Below, in pieces: positions 9,287 to 19,151 of a stretch of 64,000 nucleotides of DNA (the first letter of the stretch is position 1; every line of letters starts with the position of its first letter). Made by a program: the position numbers and the translations under genes. The notes under the pieces were generated by a model. The model worked only from the letters and a program-made list of their open reading frames with translations. It did not search any database and had not been told where the DNA came from. The stretch is from Pedobacter panaciterrae (GTDB lineage: Bacteria; Bacteroidota; Bacteroidia; Sphingobacteriales; Sphingobacteriaceae): assembly GCF_013204795.1 (NCBI RefSeq), contig NZ_JABMKW010000020.1:186001-250000 (forward strand). The letters run 5' to 3'.

Positions 9287-10144
9287 ATGCCTACACATGA
9301 ATTAATGGTATCAGTATGTTGCATCACGTATAACCACGAAAAGTATATTGCTCAGGCTTTAGATGGTTTCTTGATGCAGGAAACCAATTTTAAATTTGAA
9401 ATCCTGGTTGGTGAAGATAAATCTTCAGATAACACAAAAGCAATCATTGAAAGCTATTGTGCAAGGTATCCAGATTTGATCAAACTGATTAGCCATAACC
9501 CCAATATAGGAGCGATAAGAAACCAAACTGACGTGGTAAGACGCGCAAAAGGAAAGTACATAGCGATGTGCGATGGAGACGATTTTTGGACAGATGCCTC
9601 TAAACTACAGAAACAGGTAGATTTTCTGGAAGCTCATGATGATTATGTGATTTGCTGTCACCATAGTGAAGTGATTGATGATTTTGACAAGCTTGTTTAT
9701 GTTAAAGATTTGCCGGTAAGTTTGGAATTTGACTACAAAGACGTTTTGCTGGGAAAAAGAGAAGAGACAAGAATCTGCTCTTTGATGATGAGAAATATTA
9801 AACAGGTAACGGGCGTAGCAGAACAAAGCTGGTATTTCGAAACTTATGGTACAGATACGCTTTTGAAACTATATGCGCTTGCAAATACAGGTAAAAAGAT
9901 TTATGTGTTACCTGAAGTGATGGCATGCTACAGGCACCATACCGGCGGGATATGGAGTATGATAGATCCGAAGATCCGAAAATCAAGAATGATAAGCGAT
10001 TTTAACCTCACAATCAAGAATTTCAAATACTCTTCGCTTCAAAAAAGAGAGCTGTTGAAAATTTATTTTAAACAATATTTCCTGTTTGATATACGGTATT
10101 TCAATTTCAATAATGCATTCCAAACAATTACCTCGCTATGGTAA
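9287..10144 (+). CDS. Family 2 glycosyltransferase
   Basis: 285 residues with a GT-A fold. It opens with MVSVCCITYNHEKYIAQAL, has the EDKSSDNT nucleotide-binding loop near residue 48, and the acidic metal motif CDGDD near residue 92. The C-terminal part is mixed helical. It should add one sugar of the repeat unit at the cytoplasmic face. The next glycosyltransferase overlaps by 7 bp. Donor and linkage are not predictable. Confidence 0.92.
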   Translation: MPTHELMVSVCCITYNHEKYIAQALDGFLMQETNFKFEILVGEDKSSDNTKAIIESYCARYPDLIKLISHNPNIGAIRNQTDVVRRAKGKYIAMCDGDDFWTDASKLQKQVDFLEAHDDYVICCHHSEVIDDFDKLVYVKDLPVSLEFDYKDVLLGKREETRICSLMMRNIKQVTGVAEQSWYFETYGTDTLLKLYALANTGKKIYVLPEVMACYRHHTGGIWSMIDPKIRKSRMISDFNLTIKNFKYSSLQKRELLKIYFKQYFLFDIRYFNFNNAFQTITSLW

Positions 10145-11244
10145 GAAAATATAAACTGATTTTTGCCATTAACAGCCTTTTTGGAGGCGGAGCGGAGCGT
10201 GTAATTTCGAACCTTGGCAATTACTTTTATAAGAAAGGCTTTGATGTTACAATGATTTGCCTGAATGAGGCTAAACCTGCTTATCACTTAGAGAAGGGAA
10301 TAAAAATCATTTCTCTTGTGACCAATATCCGAAACCAGTCATTTTTTTTTAGGCTTTGGTATGGTGGAGTTACTCTTTTTAAGCTGCTGTTTATCCTTAT
10401 AAAAGAAAAACCAAGTTGCGTGGTATCTTTTATGACCTCTGCCAATATATGGATGGGACTTACCTGTAATATTTTAAGGACTCCTTATTTGGTTTCTGAA
10501 CGCATTACCCCAGACTATACCGTAAATCAACTTAATCATTTCTTAAGATGGTTGTCGGCAAGGGTTTATAGTAAATCCAAAGCGATCGTTGTTCCTTCAA
10601 AAGGAATGGTTGATGGCTTTAGAAAGAACAAATCGTTTAGTGCACTAAGCAATTTTGAAGTAATAAATAATCCGGTCAGCCAGTTTAGCGCCGCCTGTAC
10701 AGAAAGAGTTTACCCTCGTAAATTCATTCTTAGCGTAGGCAGGTTAGATCACCAAAAAGGATTTGATCTATTAATACAAGCCTTTAAAAGGTTGGAAATG
10801 AAAGATGTAGATCTTTTGATTTCTGGCGAGGGGGGGGAGCGTAAAAATCTGGAGAAACAAATCAAAGATTTAGATCTAAGTGATAGAGTGAAGCTGATTG
10901 GTTATCAGAAAAATCTTCAGGATTATTACAGGCAGGCAGAAATGTTTGTGCTTTCATCGCGAAACGAAGGATATCCCAATGTACTTGTGGAAGCAATGAG
11001 TTTAGGCTGTGCTTGTGTGGCTACCGATTGTGAGTTTGGACCTTCTGATATTATAGAAAATGAGGAAAACGGTTTGTTGGTTAAAGCAAACAATATAAAA
11101 TACCTTTCTGAAGCAATTAAAAGAACCATGAGTGATCCTGCTCTTAAAATAAAAATGTCTGTAAATGCTCAATTAATTAATCAGACAAACTCCCCCGAAA
11201 ACACTTTCGCAAAATGGGAAAAATTAATACTAACTCATGTTTAA
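10138..11244 (+). CDS. Family 4 glycosyltransferase (GT-B)
   Basis: 368 residues. The N-terminal Rossmann half has the NSLFGGGAERVISNLG glycine-rich acceptor loop. The C-terminal donor half has SVGRLDHQKGFDLLIQAF and the EX7E-type motif in NEGYPNVLVEAMSLGCACV. It is a retaining GT-B enzyme of the family that assembles repeat units. It starts inside the preceding gene, suggesting co-translation. Sugar specificity is unknown. Confidence 0.93.
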   Translation: MVRKYKLIFAINSLFGGGAERVISNLGNYFYKKGFDVTMICLNEAKPAYHLEKGIKIISLVTNIRNQSFFFRLWYGGVTLFKLLFILIKEKPSCVVSFMTSANIWMGLTCNILRTPYLVSERITPDYTVNQLNHFLRWLSARVYSKSKAIVVPSKGMVDGFRKNKSFSALSNFEVINNPVSQFSAACTERVYPRKFILSVGRLDHQKGFDLLIQAFKRLEMKDVDLLISGEGGERKNLEKQIKDLDLSDRVKLIGYQKNLQDYYRQAEMFVLSSRNEGYPNVLVEAMSLGCACVATDCEFGPSDIIENEENGLLVKANNIKYLSEAIKRTMSDPALKIKMSVNAQLINQTNSPENTFAKWEKLILTHV

Positions 11245-11303
11245 ATCCATAAGGGTTTAATAACCAATCTATTAGTCTTACCAAATGTTAAAATCTTAAA
11301 GAT

Positions 11304-12545
11304 ATGAATATACCTTTCTCTCCTCCATTTATTGATCAGGCAGTGATTGATGAAGTGCTTGACTCTCTTCGTACCAACTGGATCACTTCGGGACCAAAAG
11401 TTAAGGCCCTGGAATATGAGTTGTTGAATTTAACGGGATCTAAAGCCACAGTTTGCGTGAACTCCTGGACCTCTGGAGCAATTATGATGCTGAAATGGTT
11501 TGGGGTAGGCGACGGAGATGAAGTGATTGTGCCAGCGTACTCTTATTGTGCTACCGCTTTATGCGTTTTGCATTGTGGAGCCATACCTGTGATGGTGGAT
11601 ATTTTAGACGATTTTACTATTGATCCGGTGATGGTGAAAAGTAAGATTACATCAAAAACGAAAGCAATAATTGGGGTTGACATTGCAGGCTTACCATGTA
11701 ATTATAACGAGTTGCGTGAAATTGTAAATGATCCGGCAATAAAAAGCATTTTTAAACCCGTTACAGCAAAACAATCTGAATTGGGAAGGATATTATTGAT
11801 GTCTGACGCAGCACATTCTATTGGTGCAACCTACGAAGGACTGCCTGCCGCACAGAAATGTGATGTTACTATTTTTTCTTTTCATGCCGTTAAGAATATT
11901 ACAACTGCTGAAGGAGGCTGCATCTGTTTGAATTTACCTCCTCCTTTTGACAACCAGGAAGAATATAGTTTTTTGAAGATTTTCTCGCTAAATGGACAGA
12001 ATAAAGATGCATTTGCAAAATCAAAAGGAGCTAACTGGAGATATGATATTCTTTTTAAAGGATTCAAAATGAATATGCCCGATATTTGCGCTGCAATTGG
12101 ATTGGCCCAGATAAGACAATACAGTAATACCTTGCTGCCACTCCGTAAAAATATTTTCTTAAAATATTGTGCCGCATTTAAATCTTATGATTGGTTTATT
12201 GAACCAACCGGTAAAGACGAAATAAGAGAAGGTTCGTATCATCTTTTCCCGTTGCGCATTAAAGGAATTACCGAGGCTGAGAGAGATCAGATTATTGAAA
12301 GCCTGGTAAACTGGGGAGTGATCGTAAATGTACATTTTATACCAATGCCGATGCTTACGTATTTCAAAAGCATTGGATATGCTATAGAAAATTATCCTAA
12401 TAGCTATAAACAGTTCGCCTGCGAGATTTCATTGCCTATATATCCTCAACTCTCTGATCCGGAGGTCGATTTCATTATAGAATCTGTTATAGGGGCTGTT
12501 CATCAGGTTGTTGAAATCAATAAATTGGTTAAAGTGTTATCATAA
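11304..12545 (+). CDS. Second DegT/DnrJ/EryC1/StrS aminotransferase
   Basis: 413 residues. CVNSWTSGAIMMLKW (about 51-65) corresponds to the phosphate-binding stretch, Asp168 in MSDAAHS to the pyridine-binding Asp, and Lys197 in FHAVK to the Schiff-base lysine. It carries an insertion of about 20 residues near 145-165 relative to the shorter paralogue at 8.1 kb, and sequence similarity between the two is limited to the core. It lies directly upstream of the phosphoglycosyl transferase, a common arrangement in N-acetyl-bacillosamine-type or amino-sugar loci. The product sugar is inference. Confidence 0.9.
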   Translation: MNIPFSPPFIDQAVIDEVLDSLRTNWITSGPKVKALEYELLNLTGSKATVCVNSWTSGAIMMLKWFGVGDGDEVIVPAYSYCATALCVLHCGAIPVMVDILDDFTIDPVMVKSKITSKTKAIIGVDIAGLPCNYNELREIVNDPAIKSIFKPVTAKQSELGRILLMSDAAHSIGATYEGLPAAQKCDVTIFSFHAVKNITTAEGGCICLNLPPPFDNQEEYSFLKIFSLNGQNKDAFAKSKGANWRYDILFKGFKMNMPDICAAIGLAQIRQYSNTLLPLRKNIFLKYCAAFKSYDWFIEPTGKDEIREGSYHLFPLRIKGITEAERDQIIESLVNWGVIVNVHFIPMPMLTYFKSIGYAIENYPNSYKQFACEISLPIYPQLSDPEVDFIIESVIGAVHQVVEINKLVKVLS

Positions 12546-12556
12546 AATCATATAAC

Positions 12557-13153
12557 ATGATTGCGAAAAGGGTGTTTGACATCGTGTTCTCATTGGGTGG
12601 TATGTTCTTTTTGTCGCCAATGTTTATTGTGGTTGTTATTCTTTTAAAGTTAGATTCAAAAGGGAGCATTTTTTACAAGCAACTTCGGGTAGGCTTAAAT
12701 CAGAAGAATTTTAAACTGATAAAGTTTAGAACGATGTATACTGATTCAGATAGGGCCGGTTTGTTGACTATTGGAGATCATGATTCGCGTATTACCAAAG
12801 TTGGATGCTGGCTAAGGAAATATAAAATAGATGAACTTCCACAGCTTATTAATATTCTAAAGGGAGAAATGAGTTTTGTTGGCCCCAGACCGGAAGTACT
12901 TAAATATGTTGAATTGTACGATGCCTCTCAAATAAAAGTACTTAGTGTAAAACCGGGCATTACAGATTGGGCATCCATTCAATATATAGATGAAAACGAG
13001 TTGCTTGCAGCAGCCGAAGACCCAGAGAGTTTTTATATTAACACCATTATCCCTTCAAAGATTACTCAGAACTTAAAATACATTGATCACCACAACCTTT
13101 GGGTTGATCTGAAGATCATTTCATATACCCTGAAAAGTATAATTAGAAGATGA
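12557..13153 (+). CDS. Undecaprenyl-phosphate sugar phosphotransferase, short PglC-like form
   Basis: 198 residues. It starts with KRVFDIVFSLGGMFFLSP, a re-entrant membrane helix, followed by the conserved KFRTMYTDSD and the motifs KIDELPQLINILKGEMS and FVGPRPE. This is the monotopic phosphoglycosyl transferase core alone, without the N-terminal TM bundle and CoA-binding-like domain of WcaJ or WbaP. It starts repeat-unit synthesis by moving a sugar phosphate from a nucleotide sugar to undecaprenyl phosphate at the inner membrane. It overlaps the next gene by 4 bp. Confidence 0.93.
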   Translation: MIAKRVFDIVFSLGGMFFLSPMFIVVVILLKLDSKGSIFYKQLRVGLNQKNFKLIKFRTMYTDSDRAGLLTIGDHDSRITKVGCWLRKYKIDELPQLINILKGEMSFVGPRPEVLKYVELYDASQIKVLSVKPGITDWASIQYIDENELLAAAEDPESFYINTIIPSKITQNLKYIDHHNLWVDLKIISYTLKSIIRR

Positions 13154-14229
13154 AAATATTGAAAGTTTTGGATTGGCCATCAAAAAGATTTTATGGCGAA
13201 TCACATCATTTTTATCGCTGGAAAAAGAATCTTCTTGAGCATGATTTAAAAGTAGAATTTTACTATGATCACAATGATAAAAGATTAAGGGACGCCGATT
13301 ATTTGCTATTGCACTCGCGGTATTTTGCGGATGGCTGGCAAAACATACATACCAGATCTTCTAAAAATGAGAATGAACTGATTATGTATTTAACAGAAAT
13401 GAAACGAACAGCAGGTAGACTGATTTGGTTTGATGCTGCGGACTCTTCCGGATCCAGCGACTTTCCAATTATATCTTTTGTTGATGTTTTTATGAAAAAA
13501 CAGCGACTAAAAAACCTTGATTACTATACCGTTTCAAATAAGGTAAATGACTTAAGGATATGGCTAAACACAATTTCGGATGATCAAAAAACAACTTTTG
13601 TACCCTGCCCCGAAGCGGAACTCCATAAAATTAAACTTGGTTGGAATATCGGGTTTAATGATTACAGATACTTTGGGTATAAAATGAGCAGATTAAGTAA
13701 TTATTTGAGTTATAGGGTTTACCCAACTCATTTATCTACTTACGATAAAGACAGGAAATATGATTTGGCTTTTCGTGGAACAATCCATAAAGATAATGGG
13801 AATAGAAACATGATCTCTTATCAAAGAAACCATGTTTTAAGTCTTTTTGATCGCCTGAATTTGCAAATAGCAAGTGGTGGGAATGTAAGCAAAGCCAGAT
13901 ATTGGAAAGAACTAAGGGATTCGAAACTTAGTATCAGTCCATTTGGCTGGGGTGAAATTTGCTATAGGGATTTTGAAACGTTTATTTCTGGATCGGTACT
14001 GATTAAACCGCTTATGAATCATCTTGAAACTTACCCGAATCTGTTTATAGAAAACGAAACCTATGTTCCTGTTAATTGGAATTTAGAAGAACTTGAGGCT
14101 CGCCTTGAACACATGGCAGCTCATTATGATGATTATAAACACATCGCAAAAAATGGCCAGGAGAAATATTTTAATGCGATTAATGATTCCCAAGGTTTTA
14201 TAGAAACTTTTAAACAAAACATAGAATAG
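13150..14229 (+). CDS. Glycosyltransferase-like protein (GT-B, exostosin/CgeB-like)
   Basis: 359 residues, no signal peptide. The C-terminal half has a GT-B-like end: SPFGWGEICYRDFETFISGSVL (split across about 255-275), then a terminal helix region. This resembles the donor-site segment of glycosyltransferase group 1 / spore-protein CgeB-like families, in which a Glu contacts the donor ribose. The N-terminal half is not a recognisable standard domain. The 4-bp overlap with the phosphoglycosyl transferase suggests that it acts early in repeat-unit assembly. The assignment is moderately sure at fold level only. Confidence 0.7.
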   Translation: MKILKVLDWPSKRFYGESHHFYRWKKNLLEHDLKVEFYYDHNDKRLRDADYLLLHSRYFADGWQNIHTRSSKNENELIMYLTEMKRTAGRLIWFDAADSSGSSDFPIISFVDVFMKKQRLKNLDYYTVSNKVNDLRIWLNTISDDQKTTFVPCPEAELHKIKLGWNIGFNDYRYFGYKMSRLSNYLSYRVYPTHLSTYDKDRKYDLAFRGTIHKDNGNRNMISYQRNHVLSLFDRLNLQIASGGNVSKARYWKELRDSKLSISPFGWGEICYRDFETFISGSVLIKPLMNHLETYPNLFIENETYVPVNWNLEELEARLEHMAAHYDDYKHIAKNGQEKYFNAINDSQGFIETFKQNIE

Positions 14230-14235
14230 CTTATA

Positions 14236-15462
14236 ATGCATATGAAATTAATTGCAGTTGTATTTATAGTGTTGTATTTATACAGCCTGTCGTTCGGGGT
14301 TTTTATGACAAATTTATTTAGAATCCCTACGCCTCTTATTTTCTGTTTACCACTTATTTTTTTGTTTAGGGAAAAAGATGGGCTAGGATTTTTGTACAAA
14401 ACGGAGCTTCTTCTTCTTGGGGGCGCTATTTTCTTGTACAATGCGATTGGTTTTTCAGATTACATGGTGTTTATGGCCAATACCTTATGCATTGGAATGT
14501 GCGCGCTTTACTTTAATTATTTTGTAGGTGCAGATAAAGAGCGATTTACGATTTCTGTTTATATTTTTTTTGCCTTGCTGACATTTTCATCAATTGTAAT
14601 GGTTCTTAATCCATTTTATTTATCAGAAATAAATAATCTAAGGTCGATGCTGATGGGAGAACCGGTCGTGCAGAGTCCTTCGGGAATAGCAACATATCAA
14701 TTTAACTTTGGTTATCAATTGGCCGCCCTGGTTCCATTTCTATTGATTTTTACTCTAGTGTTTGACAAAGCGCTTGTTATTAAAATAGTTAGTCTTTTGG
14801 CTTGTTTACTGTTTATATATCTGGGTATGCAACGCTCGGTATTTGTAGGTTTTGTTTTCTCGGTATTCTTGTTCCTGATATTGTATTACAATTACAAAGC
14901 GATTTTTATTGTGGTGTTTGCTGTTTGTGCAGCTTTTGTATTCTACACATACATTTTGAAAGATAATACAGACTCTTATAATAACATTCTTACCAAGAAT
15001 GAACATAATATGGAGGAATACAATAGATCAACCCTGGCTGCTGAAAACTTAAGAATCTATTCGGATTATCCTTATGGGCTTATATTTTATGGGAAGGATT
15101 GGTCAGACGTTACTTATCGTAATGAGGTGTTCTCGTCGGGGATTACTTCGCACAATGCCTACCTGATGTTTCTTACCTATGTCGGACCTTTTTTGGGTTT
15201 GGGAATATTGGCCGGATTGTATTATAAGATTTCAAAGATCATTATCAATGCATTTCGAAATGTTAAGAAGAAGAAATATGCGTTGATGATTTGTCTTTGT
15301 TGTTCATTTATTGCCGTTTCCATCAATTCACTGTCGCACAACTCATGGCTTGTTAGCGCAAACGGCCCTACCTTTTTCCTGTATTTCGCGATTCTGCACT
15401 TAAACTTTTTGCTGAACAGAGAAGCTGATCTGGATGAGGATGTAGTTGTAACCCATATTTAA
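14236..15462 (+). CDS. wzy: Wzy-like O-antigen/capsule polymerase
   Basis: 408 residues, nearly all hydrophobic with about 11-12 TM helices. One large periplasmic loop (about 255-305) ends in the segment FSSGITSHNAYLMFLTYVGP, the His-containing loop typical of O-antigen ligase/polymerase proteins. It is the only protein in the locus with this topology, so it is the best candidate for polymerising flipped repeat units. Primary-sequence conservation in this class is very low, and ligase and polymerase cannot be told apart from sequence alone. Two in-frame ATGs occur at the start (residues 1 and 3). Confidence 0.8.
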   Translation: MHMKLIAVVFIVLYLYSLSFGVFMTNLFRIPTPLIFCLPLIFLFREKDGLGFLYKTELLLLGGAIFLYNAIGFSDYMVFMANTLCIGMCALYFNYFVGADKERFTISVYIFFALLTFSSIVMVLNPFYLSEINNLRSMLMGEPVVQSPSGIATYQFNFGYQLAALVPFLLIFTLVFDKALVIKIVSLLACLLFIYLGMQRSVFVGFVFSVFLFLILYYNYKAIFIVVFAVCAAFVFYTYILKDNTDSYNNILTKNEHNMEEYNRSTLAAENLRIYSDYPYGLIFYGKDWSDVTYRNEVFSSGITSHNAYLMFLTYVGPFLGLGILAGLYYKISKIIINAFRNVKKKKYALMICLCCSFIAVSINSLSHNSWLVSANGPTFFLYFAILHLNFLLNREADLDEDVVVTHI

Positions 15463-15473
15463 AGCCGAATGAT

Positions 15474-16151
15474 ATGGATAAGGAAACCATTAGAGATATC
15501 ATAGACTGGGATATTACAAACTGGTGGAGGGCAATTGATTATCTGGATAAGAATGTGCCAGCAAACGAGAAGAGTACACAATGCTTGGAATTGGGCGCGG
15601 CACGTGGTGGGCTATCACTTTGGCTTGCACTTAGAGGCAACTCAGTACTATGTACGGATCTTAAAAATCCGGAGCCTATAGCAGGTGAAATTCATTGTAA
15701 GTATGAATGTGGCATTAATATAAGGTATGCGGCTTTGGATGCAACGGATATTCCTTTTAAGAACCAATTTGACATTATCGTATTTAAATCTATCCTGGGT
15801 GGGATTAGCCAGAATAATAGAAATGAATATAAAGCAAAAACGCTAAATGAGATTTATGGTGCCCTGAAGCCGGGAGGCATGCTGCTTTTCACAGAAAATT
15901 TGGCCGCTACTAATCTCCATCGGTTTCTGAGAAGGAAATATGGTACCCCTGGATGGAATTATCTGGATATAAATGAGGTAGAAGAGCTATTTAGTGCATT
16001 CAAAACAATCAAATATACAACAACAGGTTTTTTTGGCTGCTTTGGTAGGACTGAAAAGCAAAGAATCCTTTTAGGACACCTTGATGGATTATTGGAGTTC
16101 ATCATCCCAAAGAGAAAAAGATACATACTAAGTGGTATTGCAACGAAATAA
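15474..16151 (+). CDS. Class I SAM-dependent methyltransferase
   Basis: 225 residues with a Rossmann methyltransferase fold. Motif I is LELGAARGGLSLWLA (about 38-52), followed by an acidic residue at the end of strand 2 (CTDLKNP) and the post-motif ALDATDIPF. LKPGGMLLFTEN near 130-142 is the usual motif III. Probably a methyltransferase acting on a sugar or glycan intermediate of the locus, given 11-33 bp gaps on each side. O- or N-methylation and the acceptor are not predictable. Confidence 0.88.
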   Translation: MDKETIRDIIDWDITNWWRAIDYLDKNVPANEKSTQCLELGAARGGLSLWLALRGNSVLCTDLKNPEPIAGEIHCKYECGINIRYAALDATDIPFKNQFDIIVFKSILGGISQNNRNEYKAKTLNEIYGALKPGGMLLFTENLAATNLHRFLRRKYGTPGWNYLDINEVEELFSAFKTIKYTTTGFFGCFGRTEKQRILLGHLDGLLEFIIPKRKRYILSGIATK

Positions 16152-16184
16152 TTTTTTGAATCGGATTTCCAGGTACATATAACA

Positions 16185-17345
16185 ATGGAGAAAATCAAAA
16201 TAATGCACCTTATAGGTGATTTAACTAAGGGAGGAGCAGAGCGCTTCGTAGTTGATTTGTGTAATGAGCTTGCTAAAGATGACCAATATGAAGTTTATTT
16301 GGTTTCTATCTGCTGGAATGATCCACAAGAGACATTTGTGAAAGATATTCATAAGAATGTTCGCTACGTTTCTTTCAATAAAGGCAGAGGATTTAGCTTA
16401 AAGGCTTTTTTGGGCTTAACCAAATGGTTGAATAGGGAGGAACCTGATGTGTTACACTCTCATTTAAATGGCTTCGAATATCTGGCCTTATATCTATTGG
16501 CTAACAAGCACACATTGTTCTTTCATACCATTCATAATATCGCTGTGGCGGAATGTCCAAATTTTATACTCAAAACCTTTAGAAAGTTCTGGTATAAAAT
16601 AAATAAGGTGAAACCTGTTACGATCTCATTTGACGGCAAGAAAACTTATAGAGATTATTATCAGCTGGATAATGACATTTTAATTGAAAATGGAAGACAG
16701 GATCTGGTAACAACTGATGAATATCCTTTATTAAATGAAAAATACAAGGAGGGCGAAGACGCTTTTATTTTAATTCATGTAGGACGAATTGTATCGGAAA
16801 AGAATCAGGATTTATTAATCAGGGCTGTAAAGAAATTTAATGTTACTGAAGACAAGAAATGCAAACTGATCATTATTGGAGAGGTTAAAGAAAAGCATTT
16901 ATATCAGCATTTACTGAAACTGGTTGGTAACGATCCATACATAGAATTTATAGGTGGAAAGCATAATGTGGTGGACTATTTAAGTATAGCCGATGCATTT
17001 TGTCTTTCAAGCATATTCGAAGGAATGCCAATTTCTTTAATCGAAGCCTTATCGGTTGGCTGTATTCCAGTTTGCACGCCTGTAGGGGGGATTGGTCAGA
17101 TGATCAGACATGGAAAAACCGGTTTTCTAAGTAAAGATGTAAGTGTAGAAAGTTATTACGATGTATTAAGAGAAGCGCTTTATCATCCTGATAAAAAAAT
17201 GATCAAACTAAACGGAAGGTTATTCTTCAAATTAAATTACCATATCCAGGCATCTGCAAGTGCCCATTTAAAAACCTATTCTACAATGTTGATCTCGGAT
17301 AAAAGCAACATGGTGAAAGGGTACCAGATGATTACTAAGATTTAA
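16185..17345 (+). CDS. Family 4 glycosyltransferase
   Basis: 386 residues with GT-B fold. It opens with MHLIGDLTKGGAERFVVDL, has HVGRIVSEKNQDLLIRAV at the start of the donor domain, and the donor-binding segment FEGMPISLIEALSVGCIPV. It belongs to the same broad family as the proteins at 10.1 and 20.2 kb but is clearly divergent from both. Likely a cytoplasmic enzyme of repeat-unit assembly. Specificity unknown. Confidence 0.92.
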   Translation: MEKIKIMHLIGDLTKGGAERFVVDLCNELAKDDQYEVYLVSICWNDPQETFVKDIHKNVRYVSFNKGRGFSLKAFLGLTKWLNREEPDVLHSHLNGFEYLALYLLANKHTLFFHTIHNIAVAECPNFILKTFRKFWYKINKVKPVTISFDGKKTYRDYYQLDNDILIENGRQDLVTTDEYPLLNEKYKEGEDAFILIHVGRIVSEKNQDLLIRAVKKFNVTEDKKCKLIIIGEVKEKHLYQHLLKLVGNDPYIEFIGGKHNVVDYLSIADAFCLSSIFEGMPISLIEALSVGCIPVCTPVGGIGQMIRHGKTGFLSKDVSVESYYDVLREALYHPDKKMIKLNGRLFFKLNYHIQASASAHLKTYSTMLISDKSNMVKGYQMITKI

Positions 17346-17356
17346 CTTAAATAGAG

Positions 17357-18562
17357 ATGATAAAATTTACTAGTGACGAGCTCAAAGTAGTAAAGAAAAT
17401 TGAGGTATTAAAGAATGAGGCAGGCTCCCATTCACCTAGTTTCTTTACATTCAAACAAAAACTCCCAGAGGTAGACATTAAAGTAGATGCTTGCTTTTTA
17501 TCTAATCCTTATGCAACGGATTTGTTTATTGAGTATTTTAATAAGGAAATACTTCATACTGGGAATATCAGAGATTTATTGGAGAGTTATCCCTCTCAAA
17601 ATGGTGTAATTGCTGAGATTTTAGCTGATTTCTTAAAAATTGATTCAGGGAATATCTTTATTGGCAATGGAGCTATTGAAATCATTCAAGCTGTTATCCA
17701 TAATTTTACCAAAAGGAAGATTATCATTACAATACCTACCTTTTCATCTTATTATGAGTATGTTAAGGATGGTGTGGAGGTGGTGTATTATAATTTATCA
17801 AAGAATAATAATTACAACCTTGATGTAGAAGAATACATTGCATTTGTTAAACAAAATAAGCCAGACACCATAGTATTGATTAACCCGAATAATCCAAATG
17901 GTGGTTATACAAAAGCTGCTGATGTGCAGCGGATTATAGAAGAGCTTTCATTTGTTGACAATATTATTATAGATGAAAGCTTTATTCACTTCGCATATGA
18001 AAGTGAATCTTATCAGCTGGTATCATTATCTCATCTTGTTAAAGAACATCCTAATGTTATTGTTCTAAAAAGCATGTCGAAGGATTTTGGGATTGCAGGT
18101 GTAAGGGCCGGGTATGGTGTGATGAGAAAGGAATATGTTGATCTTTTATTAAAGAATGGTTATTTGTGGAATTCAAATGGTTTTGCCGAATATTTCTTTC
18201 GGTTGTATACAAGAGCGGATTTTGCACTTAGATATGATAAGGTAAGGGTAAAATATATTGTTGAGACGCTGGAATTTATACAGGAGCTGAGACAGTTGCC
18301 AAATATTAAAGTTTACCCAAGCATGGCCAATTTTGTACTTATTGAGTTACTGGAAGGCATAAAATCTACAGAGTTTGTAGCCAAACTACTTATAAGTTAT
18401 GGCATTTACGTAAGAACATGTGATGATAAAATTGGCTTAAAGGGACAGTTTATAAGATTAGCATCCCGTTCAAAAGATGAAAACGACTATGTAATTCAAA
18501 GCATAAAAGCATGTATTCAGATGAATGACGTTTTGAAATTGGTAAATGAAACGGTTGTTTAA
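17357..18562 (+). CDS. HisC/CobD-like class I/II aminotransferase
   Basis: 401 residues. NPNNPNGG (about 174-181) and IDESFIHF (Asp near 209) match the PLP site of histidinol-phosphate aminotransferases; the Schiff-base lysine lies in SMSKDFGIAGVRAGYG near 242. An N-terminal extension of about 35 residues precedes the aminotransferase core. A role in histidine synthesis is unlikely in this context. HisC-like enzymes in capsule loci often make amino-phosphate or amino-alcohol side groups. It overlaps the HAD phosphatase gene by 17 bp, and that gene in turn overlaps an ATP-grasp gene, so the three are probably translated together as one pathway. Confidence 0.88.
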   Translation: MIKFTSDELKVVKKIEVLKNEAGSHSPSFFTFKQKLPEVDIKVDACFLSNPYATDLFIEYFNKEILHTGNIRDLLESYPSQNGVIAEILADFLKIDSGNIFIGNGAIEIIQAVIHNFTKRKIIITIPTFSSYYEYVKDGVEVVYYNLSKNNNYNLDVEEYIAFVKQNKPDTIVLINPNNPNGGYTKAADVQRIIEELSFVDNIIIDESFIHFAYESESYQLVSLSHLVKEHPNVIVLKSMSKDFGIAGVRAGYGVMRKEYVDLLLKNGYLWNSNGFAEYFFRLYTRADFALRYDKVRVKYIVETLEFIQELRQLPNIKVYPSMANFVLIELLEGIKSTEFVAKLLISYGIYVRTCDDKIGLKGQFIRLASRSKDENDYVIQSIKACIQMNDVLKLVNETVV

Positions 18563-19151
18563 AGCAGTAGTTTTTGGGATTTGTAATTTGTATTTCAGGT
18601 ATCGTTTTAGAAGGTCTATAAAAAATGCCGTCCAAAATCAGGAGATATACCTTGTTGATATAGATAATACCCTTGCCGATACCTGGCCATCACTACAAGA
18701 TTATGTTTATAGAAATGAAAACCACCGATATGGATCGTTATCGATTTTTATTGGGATGCGGAATTTTATACTGGATAAAACCAGAACCAGGCAGAAAGTA
18801 ATATTTATATCCGCAAGAAGCTACCTCGACTACTTTTCGACACGTAAATGGCTGGCCGCAAATGGCCTGAAGGCTGATTGTGTAATTCTGGTAAGGAATG
18901 CTGAAGACAAGCTTGATTATATAAATGAACTATTAAACAGAGGCGTGCCTGTAGTTTACATAGACGATTTGAGTTATGGTCATGAGTCTGGAGTAATGAA
19001 ATTATATGAAAAGGTAATATTGAAATTGAAGGAAATGCCTATAAAATACTTAGGTATTAAAGAAATAGAACTAATTAATTCAGCTTATGAAACAAGTAAC
19101 CAAGGTACTAAAGAGAATAGCGCGTATCATCAGAATTATAGTAGCAATTAA
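18546..19151 (+). CDS. HAD-superfamily hydrolase
   Basis: 201 residues. HAD motif I is DIDNTLADT (about 38-46, nucleophile Asp plus general-acid Asp), motif II is the Ser of FISARS, and motif IV is the DD pair of VVYIDDLS. A basic, hydrophobic N-terminus (about 1-30) may be a membrane-associated helix. Likely a phosphatase on a small phosphorylated intermediate. The gene begins 17 bp inside the HisC-like gene and ends 65 bp inside the ATP-grasp gene, an unusually long overlap. The last ~20 residues encoded in the overlap look like low-constraint tail sequence. Confidence 0.8.
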   Translation: MKRLFKAVVFGICNLYFRYRFRRSIKNAVQNQEIYLVDIDNTLADTWPSLQDYVYRNENHRYGSLSIFIGMRNFILDKTRTRQKVIFISARSYLDYFSTRKWLAANGLKADCVILVRNAEDKLDYINELLNRGVPVVYIDDLSYGHESGVMKLYEKVILKLKEMPIKYLGIKEIELINSAYETSNQGTKENSAYHQNYSSN